Source: JBDTVS01 sp040007095 (GTDB taxonomy: Bacteria > Acidobacteriota > Vicinamibacteria > Vicinamibacterales > CAVVIG01). From it: 64,000 nucleotides of DNA. This document shows positions 52,618 to 61,603 of the stretch, piece after piece. Location: positions 1 to 64,000 of the forward strand of contig JBDTVS010000117.1 of assembly GCA_040007095.1 (NCBI GenBank), read 5' to 3'. Position 1 is the stretch's first letter; each line of letters begins with the position of its first letter. The translations under genes and the position numbers were made by a program. The notes under the pieces are model-generated. The model was not told where the DNA came from. It did no database searches and was given only the letters and a program-made list of their open reading frames with translations.

Positions 52618-53777
52618 GTTCCTGGAAACTGACCGAAGCCTTGCCTTTTGAGTGCGTCCCGCGCGTCGACGACGAGGGCTTTGGCCTCCTCGGGTGTGGC
52701 AGCGAGGGCGGTCAGGTGTCCCATCTTGCGGCCGGCGCGTGCGGAGGCTTTCCCATACAAGTGCAGTTTGACGGAAGGGAACGCGAGCGCGGCCTCGAAG
52801 CGGGGCGCGCCGTCCTGCCAGAGATCGCCCAGCAGATTGGCCATGGCCGCGGGTTGAAGCAGGTCGGGGGCGCCCAGTGGCAGCCCGCAGATCGCGCGCA
52901 GCTGCTGTTCGAACTGGCTCGTCCGGCACGCGTCGTACGTCAAGTGCCCGGAGTTGTGCGGTCGGGGGGCCAGCTCGTTGACGAGCAGGCGGCCATCGCG
53001 GGTGACGAAGAACTCGATACACAGGATACCGATGAAATCGAGCGCGTCAAGAACGCCGTCGGTGATCGCGATCGCCTGGGCGGCAATCTCAGGAGCGACG
53101 CTCGAGGGCGCAACCGAGACATCGAGAATGTGGTGACGGTGCGCATTGTCGAACGGTCCGAAGCGCGACCGCGTCCCGTCGACGGCGCGCGCGCCGATCA
53201 CGGAGATCTCACGCTCGAGGTCGATGAACGCCTCGAGCACCGCTTCCTGGCGCTGCAGCGCATCCCAGGCGGCGAGCGCGTCCGTCTCTTGCGCGATCGC
53301 CACCTGGCCCTTCCCGTCGTAGCCAAAGGCGGTCGTTTTCAGAATCGCCGGTGTGCCGACGCGATCGATCGCGAGGACCAGATCGGCTTGCGTTCGAACA
53401 GCGGCAAACGCCACCACGGGAAAACCGTGCTCGGCGAGGAACGTCTTCTCGCGCAGGCGGTGCTGCGCCACGTGCAGCGCCCGGCCATTGGGCCGGACGA
53501 TCGTGTGCTCTTCGGCCACCGCCGCGGCCGCGGCTGGAACGTTTTCGAACTCGAAGGTGACGATATCCACGCCGCGAGCGAACGCGCGCACGGCGTCGAG
53601 GTCGTCGTACGACGCATACACTTCGACGTCGGCGATCTGTCCGGTGGGCGTGTCGTGTTCCGGCGCGAGCGTGTGGACGCGGTAGCCGAGGCGACGGGCC
53701 GACATCGCGAACATGCGGCCCAGCTGGCCCCCACCAAGGACGCCGATGATCGACCCGGGCGGAATGACAGGGCTCAC
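52611..53777 (-). CDS. purK: N5-carboxyaminoimidazole ribonucleotide synthase
   Basis: ATP-grasp enzyme of purine synthesis, turning AIR, ATP and bicarbonate into N5-CAIR. 388 residues from the GTG at 53777, which overlaps the purE stop by GTGA; the open frame runs further but only inside purE. Seen: IIGVLGGGQLGRMFA near the start, LKTTAFGYDGKGQ (ATP lysine loop), EREISVIGAR, and GILCIEFFVTRDGRLLVNEL with PRPHNSGH for metal binding. Normal length and complete. Confidence 0.95.
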   Translation of the reverse strand: MSPVIPPGSIIGVLGGGQLGRMFAMSARRLGYRVHTLAPEHDTPTGQIADVEVYASYDDLDAVRAFARGVDIVTFEFENVPAAAAAVAEEHTIVRPNGRALHVAQHRLREKTFLAEHGFPVVAFAAVRTQADLVLAIDRVGTPAILKTTAFGYDGKGQVAIAQETDALAAWDALQRQEAVLEAFIDLEREISVIGARAVDGTRSRFGPFDNAHRHHILDVSVAPSSVAPEIAAQAIAITDGVLDALDFIGILCIEFFVTRDGRLLVNELAPRPHNSGHLTYDACRTSQFEQQLRAICGLPLGAPDLLQPAAMANLLGDLWQDGAPRFEAALAFPSVKLHLYGKASARAGRKMGHLTALAATPEEAKALVVDARDALKRQGFGQFPGTQ

Positions 53778-54265
53778 GGCAGCGATTCGCGACGAACCTG
53801 CTCGCCCATGTCGTCGCGGAACTGCTGCAGCCGCGCACGAAGATCCGGGCGCGAGGTCGCGAGAATCGCGACGGCGAGCAAACCGGCATTGGCGGCACCC
53901 GACGCCCCGATCGCGACGGTGGCGACCGGCACGCCTTTCGGCATCTGCACGATGGACAACAGCGAGTCGAGCCCGTTGAGCGCCGCGCTCTGCACGGGCA
54001 CGCCGATGACAGGCAACACCGTGTGCGCCGCCACCATGCCCGGAAGATGCGCCGCGCCGCCGGCACCCGCGATGATCACCTCGAGGCCCCGCCCGGCCGC
54101 CCCACTGGCGTACTCCGCCATCATCGTCGGCGTGCGATGCGCCGACACGACGCGGCACTCGTGGGCGATATCGAAGCGAGTCAGTATTTCGTCGGCATGC
54201 CGCATGGTGTCCCAGTCGGACTTGCTGCCCATGATGATTCCGACCTGCGGCCGCCCCTCAGACAT
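53774..54265 (-). CDS. purE: N5-carboxyaminoimidazole ribonucleotide mutase
   Basis: Converts N5-CAIR to CAIR, the step after PurK. 163 residues, typical class I PurE. Motifs: VGIIMGSKSDWDTM, ECRVVSAHRTPTMM (with the catalytic His region), IIAGAGGAAHLPGMVAAHT and VPVQSAALNGLDSLLSIVQM. It overlaps purK by GTGA, the common purEK arrangement. The upstream region is shared with a divergent M16 peptidase gene. Confidence 0.96.
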   Translation of the reverse strand: MSEGRPQVGIIMGSKSDWDTMRHADEILTRFDIAHECRVVSAHRTPTMMAEYASGAAGRGLEVIIAGAGGAAHLPGMVAAHTVLPVIGVPVQSAALNGLDSLLSIVQMPKGVPVATVAIGASGAANAGLLAVAILATSRPDLRARLQQFRDDMGEQVRRESLP

Positions 54266-54320
54266 CCGCTTATTTCACCACGAAAGGCGACGACCGGCAC
54301 AAAGACGTAGAATCGCCACC

Positions 54321-55679
54321 ATGAGGATGTCCGTGCTTCTGCTCGCGCTTGGCATCGCCGGACCGCTTGCCGCGCAGTCGGCGCCGCAGCAGGCGGCACC
54401 GGCAAGGACGATCGAGGTGCCCTACACGCAGTTCACGCTGCCCAACGGACTGCACGTCATCCTGCACGAGGATCACAGCGTGCCGCTCGTGACGGTCAAC
54501 ATGTGGTACCACGTCGGCTCCAGCCGCGAGCGGCCCGGGCGAACCGGGTTCGCGCATCTGTTCGAACATCTCATGTTCATGGGATCCGGACATGTGATGC
54601 CGGGCGAGTTCGACACGCTGCTCGAGTCGGCCGGCGGCGACAACAACGGCTCGACTGAGAACGATCGCACCAATTACTGGATCAACGTGCCGTCGAACGC
54701 GCTCGAGCTCGCCTTGTTCCTCGAATCGGATCGCATGGGCTACCTGCTCGAGACGATGACGCCGCAGACCGTCGATGCGCAGCGCGACGTCGTCAAGAAC
54801 GAGCGGCGACAGAGCTACGAGAATCGCCCGTACGGGATGGCCGAGATCGCGCTGTCCGAGATGCTGTTCCCCGAAGGACATCCGTACCACTGGCCCGTCA
54901 TCGGCTACATGCCGGACCTCACCGCCGCCAGCTACGACGACGTCGTGGCGTTCTTCAAGAAATACTACGCGCCGTCGAACGCGAGCCTGGTCGTCGCGGG
55001 CGACCTCGACACCGGCGCCGCGCGCCGGCTCGTGGAAAAGTGGTTCGGCGACGTCAAGCCGGGGCCGGCCGTCGAGCCGGCAACGATTCCCGGCGTGGCG
55101 TTGACCGGCGTGCAGAAGAAAACGATGACCGACCGCGTGCAGCTGCCACGACTGTTTCTTGCCTGGCTGACGCCGCGGCATTTCGAACCGGGCGACGCCG
55201 CGCTCGACGTGGTGGCCGACGTGCTGGCCGGCGGCAAGAACTCTCGCCTCTACAAGCGACTCGTCTACGACATGCAGGCGGCGCAGAACGTCAGCGCCCA
55301 ACAATCGTCGGGAAAGCTCGCGTCGTACTTCGAGATCTCGGTGACGCCGCGGCCGGGCCACACCGCCGACGAGATGCAGAAGATCGTGGACGAGGAAATC
55401 GCGAAGCTCCAGAAAGAGGGGCCGACGGCGCACGAGCTCGAGCGATCGCTCAACCAGATTGAGTCGTCGTTTTTCAACCGAATGGAAAGAGTGGGCGGAT
55501 TTGGCGGCAAAGGCGATCAGCTCAACGCCTACTACACCGAGACCGGCGACCCGGATTGGTTCAACGAGGATCTCGGACGCTACCGTGCGTTGTCCCCGTC
55601 AGACATCCGAGCAGCCGCCGAGGCGTTCCTTCCTCACGATCGCCGGATCGAGCTGACCGTGTTGCCAGAGAGCAAGTAG
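54321..55679 (+). CDS. M16 zinc peptidase, catalytic subunit
   Basis: 452 residues from the ATG at 54321 (54327 also possible). Signal peptide MRMSVLLLALGIAGPLAAQ. The inverted zinc motif HLFEH is at 79-83, with the distal Glu in VKNERRQSYENRPYG. Two M16 halves follow: ~35-230 active, ~240-450 with the usual DVLAGGKNSRLYKRLV. Periplasmic or secreted processing peptidase of the pitrilysin clan. It forms a pair with the next gene, which lacks the zinc motif, as in known two-subunit M16B peptidases. Confidence 0.93.
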   Translation: MRMSVLLLALGIAGPLAAQSAPQQAAPARTIEVPYTQFTLPNGLHVILHEDHSVPLVTVNMWYHVGSSRERPGRTGFAHLFEHLMFMGSGHVMPGEFDTLLESAGGDNNGSTENDRTNYWINVPSNALELALFLESDRMGYLLETMTPQTVDAQRDVVKNERRQSYENRPYGMAEIALSEMLFPEGHPYHWPVIGYMPDLTAASYDDVVAFFKKYYAPSNASLVVAGDLDTGAARRLVEKWFGDVKPGPAVEPATIPGVALTGVQKKTMTDRVQLPRLFLAWLTPRHFEPGDAALDVVADVLAGGKNSRLYKRLVYDMQAAQNVSAQQSSGKLASYFEISVTPRPGHTADEMQKIVDEEIAKLQKEGPTAHELERSLNQIESSFFNRMERVGGFGGKGDQLNAYYTETGDPDWFNEDLGRYRALSPSDIRAAAEAFLPHDRRIELTVLPESK

Positions 55680-55836
55680 CAGGTCTCGGAGCACTGCTTC
55701 GCGGCAACGATCCCCGAAATAGTTGGTGAATTCAATGAGCCCCTACTACCGCGCGCACGACAAGACCGATCGGGTATTCTCTGCGATCTCTGCGTTCATG
55801 CGGCGCAGCTTCACGAGCTCTGAGCGCGAGAACACC

Positions 55837-57306
55837 ATGCGCTTCCGTCACCTACTTGCCGTCGCGGTCGTCGTCGTGAGCGTGGCGAGCGTCGCCACCG
55901 TGATGGTCGCCGCACAGGCGCCCGATCGCGCCAAGGCGCCGCCGCTCGGCGCGCCGCCCACCCTGCACCTGCCGGCGATTCAAAAGCGGCAGCTGTCGAA
56001 CGGGCTGCCGGTGTGGATGGTGGAGCTTCACGAAGTGCCGGTCGCCCAGATCAACCTGGTCGTGTCGAGCGGTGCCGCCGACGATCCGCGTGGCACCTTC
56101 GGCGTCACCAGCCTGATGACCGCGATGCTGGAGGAGGGCGCGGGCTCGCGATCCTCACTCGAAATTTCCGACGCGATCGATTTTCTTGGCGCCGATCTCG
56201 GCGCCGGCAGCTCGTTCGATTCGTCGGCCGTGCGGCTGCACGTACCGACCGCGCGCCTCGCGGACGCGCTCCCAATCATGGCCGACGTGGCACTGCGCCC
56301 CACGTTCCCCGCCGAGGAACTCGAGCGGCTGCGTCAACAGCGGCTGACGGCGCTTCTGCAGGCGCGCGACGACCCTGGAACCATCGCCGCGCAGGCATTG
56401 CCGCGTGTCCTGTACGGGCCAACCCATCGTTACGGCTCGGGAACCTCCGGCACGGCTGAAACAATCGGGGCCATCACGGTGGCTGACCTGCGTACGCGCT
56501 ACACGTCGCTGTTCCGTCCATCCCACAGCGTCCTCGTCGTTGTCGGCGACATCGTGCCCGATCGGGTGCTGCCGCTGCTCGAGGCGCAATTTGGCCGCTG
56601 GCAGGCGGCCGCCGCCGCGGCCGCCGCTCCTCTTCCCGCAGTGGCCCAGCCGGTGAAGCGCGAAGTCTCGATCGTCGACAAGCCCGCCGCGCCGCAAACC
56701 CAGATCCGCATCGGCTGGATCGGCGTGGCGCGGTCGACGCCCGACTACTTTCCGATTCAGGTCATGAACACGATTCTCGGCGGATCGTTCACGTCCCGGC
56801 TCAACATGAACCTGCGCGAGAAGCACGGGTACGCTTACGGCGCCAGCTCGGCGTTCGACATGCGGGCAACGCCGGGTCCGTTTGCGTCGGCCGCCGGCGT
56901 CCAGACCGACAAGACCGCCGAGGCCCTGAAGGAATTCTTCAACGAGCTGAACGCGATTCGGCAACCGGTGCCGGCCGACGAGCTCTCGCGGGCGAAGAAC
57001 TACATCGCGCTGCGATATCCCACCGGGTTCGAGTCGACAACCGATATCTCGCGGCGCCTCGAGGACGCGGTCGTCTATCACCTGCCCGACGACTACTTCA
57101 CGAAATATGTCGCGAACATCGAGGCGGTCACCGCGGCCGACGTGCAGCGCGTGGCGACGAAATACATTCAGCCGGATCGCCTCGCGGTCGTCGTCGTGGG
57201 TGATCGCAAAGTCATCGAACCTGGCATCCGTGCCCTCAACCTGGGCACGATCAAGGCGCTCGGCATCGACGACGTGTTTGGTCCCCCACCGGCCGCTTCG
57301 AAATAG
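55837..57306 (+). CDS. M16 peptidase-like protein, non-catalytic subunit
   Basis: 489 residues from the ATG at 55837; the open frame reaches 55723 but the signal peptide (RHLLAVAVVVVSVASVATVM) fits this start. At the place of HxxEH it reads SLMTAMLEEGA, so the zinc ligands are gone. The C-terminal half keeps the Arg/Tyr-type substrate loop region NMNLREKHGYAYGASSAFD. This is the pattern of the inactive partner that completes the chamber of dimeric M16B enzymes. It lies 157 bases after the catalytic gene, same strand, likely one operon. Confidence 0.92.
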   Translation: MRFRHLLAVAVVVVSVASVATVMVAAQAPDRAKAPPLGAPPTLHLPAIQKRQLSNGLPVWMVELHEVPVAQINLVVSSGAADDPRGTFGVTSLMTAMLEEGAGSRSSLEISDAIDFLGADLGAGSSFDSSAVRLHVPTARLADALPIMADVALRPTFPAEELERLRQQRLTALLQARDDPGTIAAQALPRVLYGPTHRYGSGTSGTAETIGAITVADLRTRYTSLFRPSHSVLVVVGDIVPDRVLPLLEAQFGRWQAAAAAAAAPLPAVAQPVKREVSIVDKPAAPQTQIRIGWIGVARSTPDYFPIQVMNTILGGSFTSRLNMNLREKHGYAYGASSAFDMRATPGPFASAAGVQTDKTAEALKEFFNELNAIRQPVPADELSRAKNYIALRYPTGFESTTDISRRLEDAVVYHLPDDYFTKYVANIEAVTAADVQRVATKYIQPDRLAVVVVGDRKVIEPGIRALNLGTIKALGIDDVFGPPPAASK

Positions 57307-57737
57307 GCACCGGGCAATGCGACGTTTAATTAACGTGCCAGGTTTAAACCCGCCGGCTTCAGCCGGTCAGCGTTCAGCCGGTCCGGCCGTGAGATGTTTC
57401 GGACCAACGAGCACGTGGACATAGTGCGAACCACGATCGTGACTATTGAACCACTGCCGCACGCAGGCGGCGCGGTCTGCGACTTTCAGTCGCGCGGACT
57501 ACCGCTTTTCAGGCGGTAGTCGTTCAATGCGCTGGTCGATCTGGCAAGACTTGCAGGTCGAATGGGTCGCTGAATCGAAGCTGCGGCGTCTCCCCGGTCG
57601 TCCCGCCCAACCTGTGCCCGACCCGTCCGACTGGCCGGACCGTCCAACTCGACCTGCCCCTGACCGACCTGCCCTATCAGACCTACCCCGTGCATCCGAG
57701 CCGTGCCCGGCTCCGTAGAGTTGCGTGGAGGTCAGTA
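57307..57737. repeat. 431-base intergenic region with several short repeats
   Basis: No gene is seen. It holds CCGGCTTCAGCCGG near 57350-57363 (same word as the 41747 cluster), a hairpin GCGACT-TTC-AGTCGC near 57480-57494, a 9-bp hairpin GACTACCGC / GCGGTAGTC (57497-57505 and 57513-57521), and a pyrimidine-rich run at about 57595-57690 made of degenerate CCGACC(T/C)GxCC words. A hairpin here may end transcription of the M16 pair. The promoter of the next gene must lie near its right end. Confidence 0.6.
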
Positions 57738-58217
57738 ATGCACGTATCCAGACTGCTTGGAGTGGTTCTCGCGGTGGGGTTTTCGACCGGTGTTGCGTTT
57801 GCGTTTGCGCAAAGTGCAGCAAAGAAGTCAGCCGAGTCGAGCGGCTCGGTCGCCAGCCAGCTCATGGCCAACGAGCACAAGGTGCTCGATGCGCTGAAAA
57901 GCAAAGATGCCGCGGGCTTCTCCAGTCTGGTCGTGACCGACTCGTGGAACATCGACGAAAACGGTCTCATGAAGACGGCGGAGTTCGTGAAAGCGCTGCC
58001 CGAGCTGAAGGTCGAGAGCCTCAAGACCAGCGACATGAAGGTGCTTTCCATGTCGCCCACCGTGTCACTGGTTACATACAAATTGGACCAGAAGGGCTCG
58101 TTTCTCGGACAGGCGTTCCCGCCGGTCGTCTACGCGACAACGGTTTGGGTCAACAACGGCGACACGTGGCGCGCGATGTTCCACCAGGAGAGCACCGCTG
58201 CGCCGGCGAGGAAATAA
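57738..58217 (+). CDS. Secreted SnoaL/DUF4440-like protein
   Basis: 159 residues from the ATG at 57738, with GGAGGT five bases ahead. Signal peptide SRLLGVVLAVGFSTGVAFAFA. The mature part (SQLMANEHKVLDALKSKDAA, FSSLVVTDSWNIDENGLM, VWVNNGDTWRAMFHQES) fits the NTF2-like cone fold of SnoaL or DUF4440 proteins, with strand patterns around a small cavity. Such proteins bind or turn over small molecules, but no catalytic residues can be fixed. Single gene between repeat-rich spacers; the pilin genes are convergent. Confidence 0.85.
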   Translation: MHVSRLLGVVLAVGFSTGVAFAFAQSAAKKSAESSGSVASQLMANEHKVLDALKSKDAAGFSSLVVTDSWNIDENGLMKTAEFVKALPELKVESLKTSDMKVLSMSPTVSLVTYKLDQKGSFLGQAFPPVVYATTVWVNNGDTWRAMFHQESTAAPARK

Positions 58218-58302
58218 CCAACGGCGAGAAAAAGTCTGAGGTCTCGAGTCTGCCCGGGACACTGGCAGATCACGACGTGAGACGTGAGACTTCAGGAATC
58301 TC

Positions 58303-61300
58303 CTAGCGTCCAGGTCTCAGTTCCTGCGAGAAGCCGACCGCGTTCATATCGCGGAACACCGGCGTATTGGGCGGGAGCTTCGCCGGGTCGAGGAAATCGA
58401 TGTCGAAGGCGTAATTCCGGGTCGGGGCAATGTACACCGTCGTGCAGCACTTGAATGTGCCGACGGCCTGCCGGTTGTAGAAAAATGTGGCTATCGAGCC
58501 CCGATAGTTGACCGCCTGATCGCCGTCTTCCAGGTAGCGCAGGAAGTTGTGTGCCCCCCCGTCGGTGCCAAAGTCGGTGGCCGTCGCAGCCGGCTGTGGG
58601 AAGGCCATGCCCTTCCCCCCGATGATCGCCACGCGATACCAGGTCGGGGTCACGCGGTTGCGGTTGCCCGGCGAGTACGGTTGCGTGAACGAAATCGCGT
58701 CGTTCCAGTTATTGGACAGCAATGTGACCGCGTCAGCAATGATGGCGGTGGCCGCATGCGGATCGTTGAAGGCGCCGGTCGCGTTCCAGTCTCCTTGAAG
58801 GTAGACCGGGTTCTCGGCCACCACCGTCAGTCCGTTGACGCCGAGTCCGGCGATGTTGCTGCCATTCACGAGCTTCAATGCGTGTCGGAAGAGAATCGCG
58901 CGATTGACTCTCGCCTGACCGGGCGCGAGACTCGTATTCGGCGAGGCCGTTCCGACGAGCGGCGCCAGAGCGCCCGGCACCTGTGCGCCGGCCCCGCCGT
59001 TGTAGTTGGCGATCGCGCCATACGTGTCGAGGAGCTTGCTGTCATTGACGTCCTCACCGACGTCGAGAATGGCATTGGGAGCGCCGCTGGCGACACTGGG
59101 GTTCACAAAATCCTCAAAACCATATTCCCCGGTCTCGAGGTTGGCCGCGGTTCTGTTGTTGCGGCGGTCGGAGAAATACACCGTGAAGCCGGTGTTATCG
59201 ATGATCGCGTTCGCGCCGCTCCCGCCATTGAACGGGGCCGTGCCTCTGAACCACAGCGCCAGATTTCTCACGTCGAGCGTCATGTAGTACATCACCCCGC
59301 CGAGGATCACGTTTGAACCGGCGGGCGCCACATCGCGTTGCAGCGCCTCTCGGGGATCGAACAGGACATTCGGCCAGTAGTCGGACGCGTTGGTGCTGCC
59401 GGCGTAGTTACAGCCACCACCGTTGATGTTGGCGGCACCGGTCTGGCCGCCGTTGTCCCTCAGCCGCTGGATCCGCAGGATCGCGTTCGGCGACGGATCG
59501 GCGCACACCGTGCCGTCGAGGTTCGACCCGCTGATCCCATAGTTCAGGATTTCCATGGTGACGTCGCGCCACACCTTGTTGGTGTCCTGCAGCTCGATCT
59601 TCAGGAACCCGCCAAGCGTGCCATTCTGGGGGTCAGAAAGCGCATCTGTGTAAAGCCGCGTGGTGTCATCCACTCGTGGGATCGACGCCACGCCGTTCTG
59701 CGTCGCGCAATTGAGCAATATCGGCGCGTTGGCGTTCAGGGGGACACTGGTTTCGTAGCCGGTACACTGCACCAGCATCTGCGCGGTGGCGCCGTTCGGC
59801 GTCACGAAGAACCATCCCTGCGCGAACGACGCCGTACTATCGACGGTAATCGTCTTGGTGTTGGCCGGCCAGTTGGCCGTCATGTTCGCCGCGGGCGAGG
59901 TGAAATTGACCGAATTCACCGCCGTGGTCACGGAGGCGGGGGAATTCAGGTTTCCGGTCCACGCCACGCCTGGCGTAGCCGGATTGGTGCAGCCGGTGAA
60001 CGTGGTCGCGGTCCTGCCCGTGCACGACACGCTGCGGACTGTGGCGCCTTTCGTCACGGTAAACGTGACCGGCAGCAGGAACGACGCGGGGATATTGTTG
60101 ACCTGCAGGTTAGTCCAGCCCGCGGCCTGCGTGTTCCTCACCGTAAAGTTCACCGGCAACGGACCCGGAGTTCTCGCAATCGGCGCACGCACGCCGGCCG
60201 GTGGAGCGACGTAGCCGGCCGGAGGGGTCGCGTTCCAGTTGGCATCGGCCAGGGTCGTTCCGAGCGATATCGGCGCGGTGACCGTCACCGTCGGCAGGTT
60301 CGTAATGTCCAACGCTTTGTCCGACAGAAGAATCCGCAGGCTCGCCTTGCCGAATAGCCGTTCGCTGAAGAGGATGGGGTTCGCGGCGTCCTCCCCGGCG
60401 GGCGGCCGACGAATCAGGTCGGGGTTGATTCCACCAACTGTGACGAGCGGCAGATTTAACGCCTTGGCGCCCGTCCGACCACTCCGGATCCAGTTGTTGT
60501 AGCCGCTGAGCGACACCGTGTGCCAGGTCGGCTCGTTCTCTGCGCTGCCCAGGCCGTCCAGCAGACTGCCTTCGGTCCGCGCGAGGTTTCGGAACGTCGT
60601 GGGCGACGCCTTCGCGCTGATCGTGCCATCGTGGGCGGGCGCCGTATCGATCGACACGCCGTTCTGGAGCCGCTGCCGAATGATCTCCTTGACCGCCGTC
60701 ACCTTGTCGCTGAGCGTCAGCGTCGCGCCCGAGCCTTGCGACAGGAACAGGTTGCCGTTGGTGTGGACGCGGCCGCCGAAACCGAAGGCGGGTCCGGCGA
60801 AGAACGACAGATCGACGTCCGAGAACATGCCGAACTGGAACACCGGGATCGCGACCGCCTCCATGGTGCGAATGAGGTGCGTTTCGCCGCCCCCTGTCGT
60901 GCGCGCGGTGACGTCGATTTGAAACGGCGTCTGCGTCGCGATCAGTCCCTCGTAGGGTCCACTCTTCACAGGACTGGTCGTCGTCGGCACCGGATTGCCG
61001 GTGGCGTCGGTGCAGAACATGATGGTATAGCCGTTGCCGCCGACGATCTTGGTGGTCTTCGGCGCCGGGCCGCAGTAATACGACGACAGGGAACTGGCGG
61101 GCAGCCCGGTCGGCGCGTTGGTGGCGGCGTAGGTCACGCCGGTAATCGCCGGCTTGTTCCCGATCAGCGTCGTGATCTCCGATGTCTTGGGCGCCACGTT
61201 CGCGAAGAACAGGTTGCCGAGGTCGGCGGTCAGCTTCTCGATGCCGCCGCTGGCCGCGTAGAACGACTGGGTGCGATCGCGGTCGATCGAGCGGAATCGC

Positions 61301-61446
61301 TGATCGCTCATCACCACGGCGGTGAATCCGACCAACAGCGCCGACATCAGCATCAGCACCATCAGCGTCGTAATCATCGCGATGCCGCGATCGTCCCAGG
61401 CCGAGCACGAACGCCTCGGCAGCCCGTGGTCAACGTCCGTCTGCAC
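58303..61446 (-). CDS. Large PilX-like pilus assembly protein
   Basis: 1047 residues from GTG 61446; ATG 61377 would begin inside the conserved DRGIAMITTLMVLMLMSALL segment. That segment is a PilX-type N-terminal helix with the (R)G-x-A start of the family, followed by SDQRFRSIDRDRTQSFYAAS, the usual conserved patch. The remaining ~950 residues are a long beta-rich, Thr/Asn/Gly-rich exported region with no clear domain, much larger than ordinary PilX (~200). Last gene of the minor pilin run. The gene start is disturbed by a 153-bp inverted-repeat element, whose left arm falls within the first codons. Confidence 0.8.
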   Translation of the reverse strand: MQTDVDHGLPRRSCSAWDDRGIAMITTLMVLMLMSALLVGFTAVVMSDQRFRSIDRDRTQSFYAASGGIEKLTADLGNLFFANVAPKTSEITTLIGNKPAITGVTYAATNAPTGLPASSLSSYYCGPAPKTTKIVGGNGYTIMFCTDATGNPVPTTTSPVKSGPYEGLIATQTPFQIDVTARTTGGGETHLIRTMEAVAIPVFQFGMFSDVDLSFFAGPAFGFGGRVHTNGNLFLSQGSGATLTLSDKVTAVKEIIRQRLQNGVSIDTAPAHDGTISAKASPTTFRNLARTEGSLLDGLGSAENEPTWHTVSLSGYNNWIRSGRTGAKALNLPLVTVGGINPDLIRRPPAGEDAANPILFSERLFGKASLRILLSDKALDITNLPTVTVTAPISLGTTLADANWNATPPAGYVAPPAGVRAPIARTPGPLPVNFTVRNTQAAGWTNLQVNNIPASFLLPVTFTVTKGATVRSVSCTGRTATTFTGCTNPATPGVAWTGNLNSPASVTTAVNSVNFTSPAANMTANWPANTKTITVDSTASFAQGWFFVTPNGATAQMLVQCTGYETSVPLNANAPILLNCATQNGVASIPRVDDTTRLYTDALSDPQNGTLGGFLKIELQDTNKVWRDVTMEILNYGISGSNLDGTVCADPSPNAILRIQRLRDNGGQTGAANINGGGCNYAGSTNASDYWPNVLFDPREALQRDVAPAGSNVILGGVMYYMTLDVRNLALWFRGTAPFNGGSGANAIIDNTGFTVYFSDRRNNRTAANLETGEYGFEDFVNPSVASGAPNAILDVGEDVNDSKLLDTYGAIANYNGGAGAQVPGALAPLVGTASPNTSLAPGQARVNRAILFRHALKLVNGSNIAGLGVNGLTVVAENPVYLQGDWNATGAFNDPHAATAIIADAVTLLSNNWNDAISFTQPYSPGNRNRVTPTWYRVAIIGGKGMAFPQPAATATDFGTDGGAHNFLRYLEDGDQAVNYRGSIATFFYNRQAVGTFKCCTTVYIAPTRNYAFDIDFLDPAKLPPNTPVFRDMNAVGFSQELRPGR

Positions 61447-61575
61447 TCGACGAACGCGGCATTCCGCCTCGCGTCGTTGCTCAACGCTCAAATACTCCCG
61501 GTATGCTCGCGTCTCGTGCCTTGCGATCCGGGCGCATCGTCCGTCCCGGTGCGACGACGGACGTTCACCACGGGC
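61423..61575. repeat. 153-bp inverted-repeat element with shared core
   Basis: Terminal inverted repeats CCCGTGGTCAACGTCCGTC (61423-61441) and its near reverse complement at 61557-61575 match at 18 of 19 positions. The core (61470-61535) has GTTGCTCAACGCTCAAATAC, CCCGGTATGCTCGCG and GTGCCTTGCGATCCGGGCGC, clearly related to the core at 36745-36820, yet the terminal arms are different. It lies between the pilW and pilX-like genes and overlaps the start of the latter. Confidence 0.65.
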
Positions 61576-61603
61576 TGCTGGGCCGATCGCGCACGCGCGA
61601 TTT

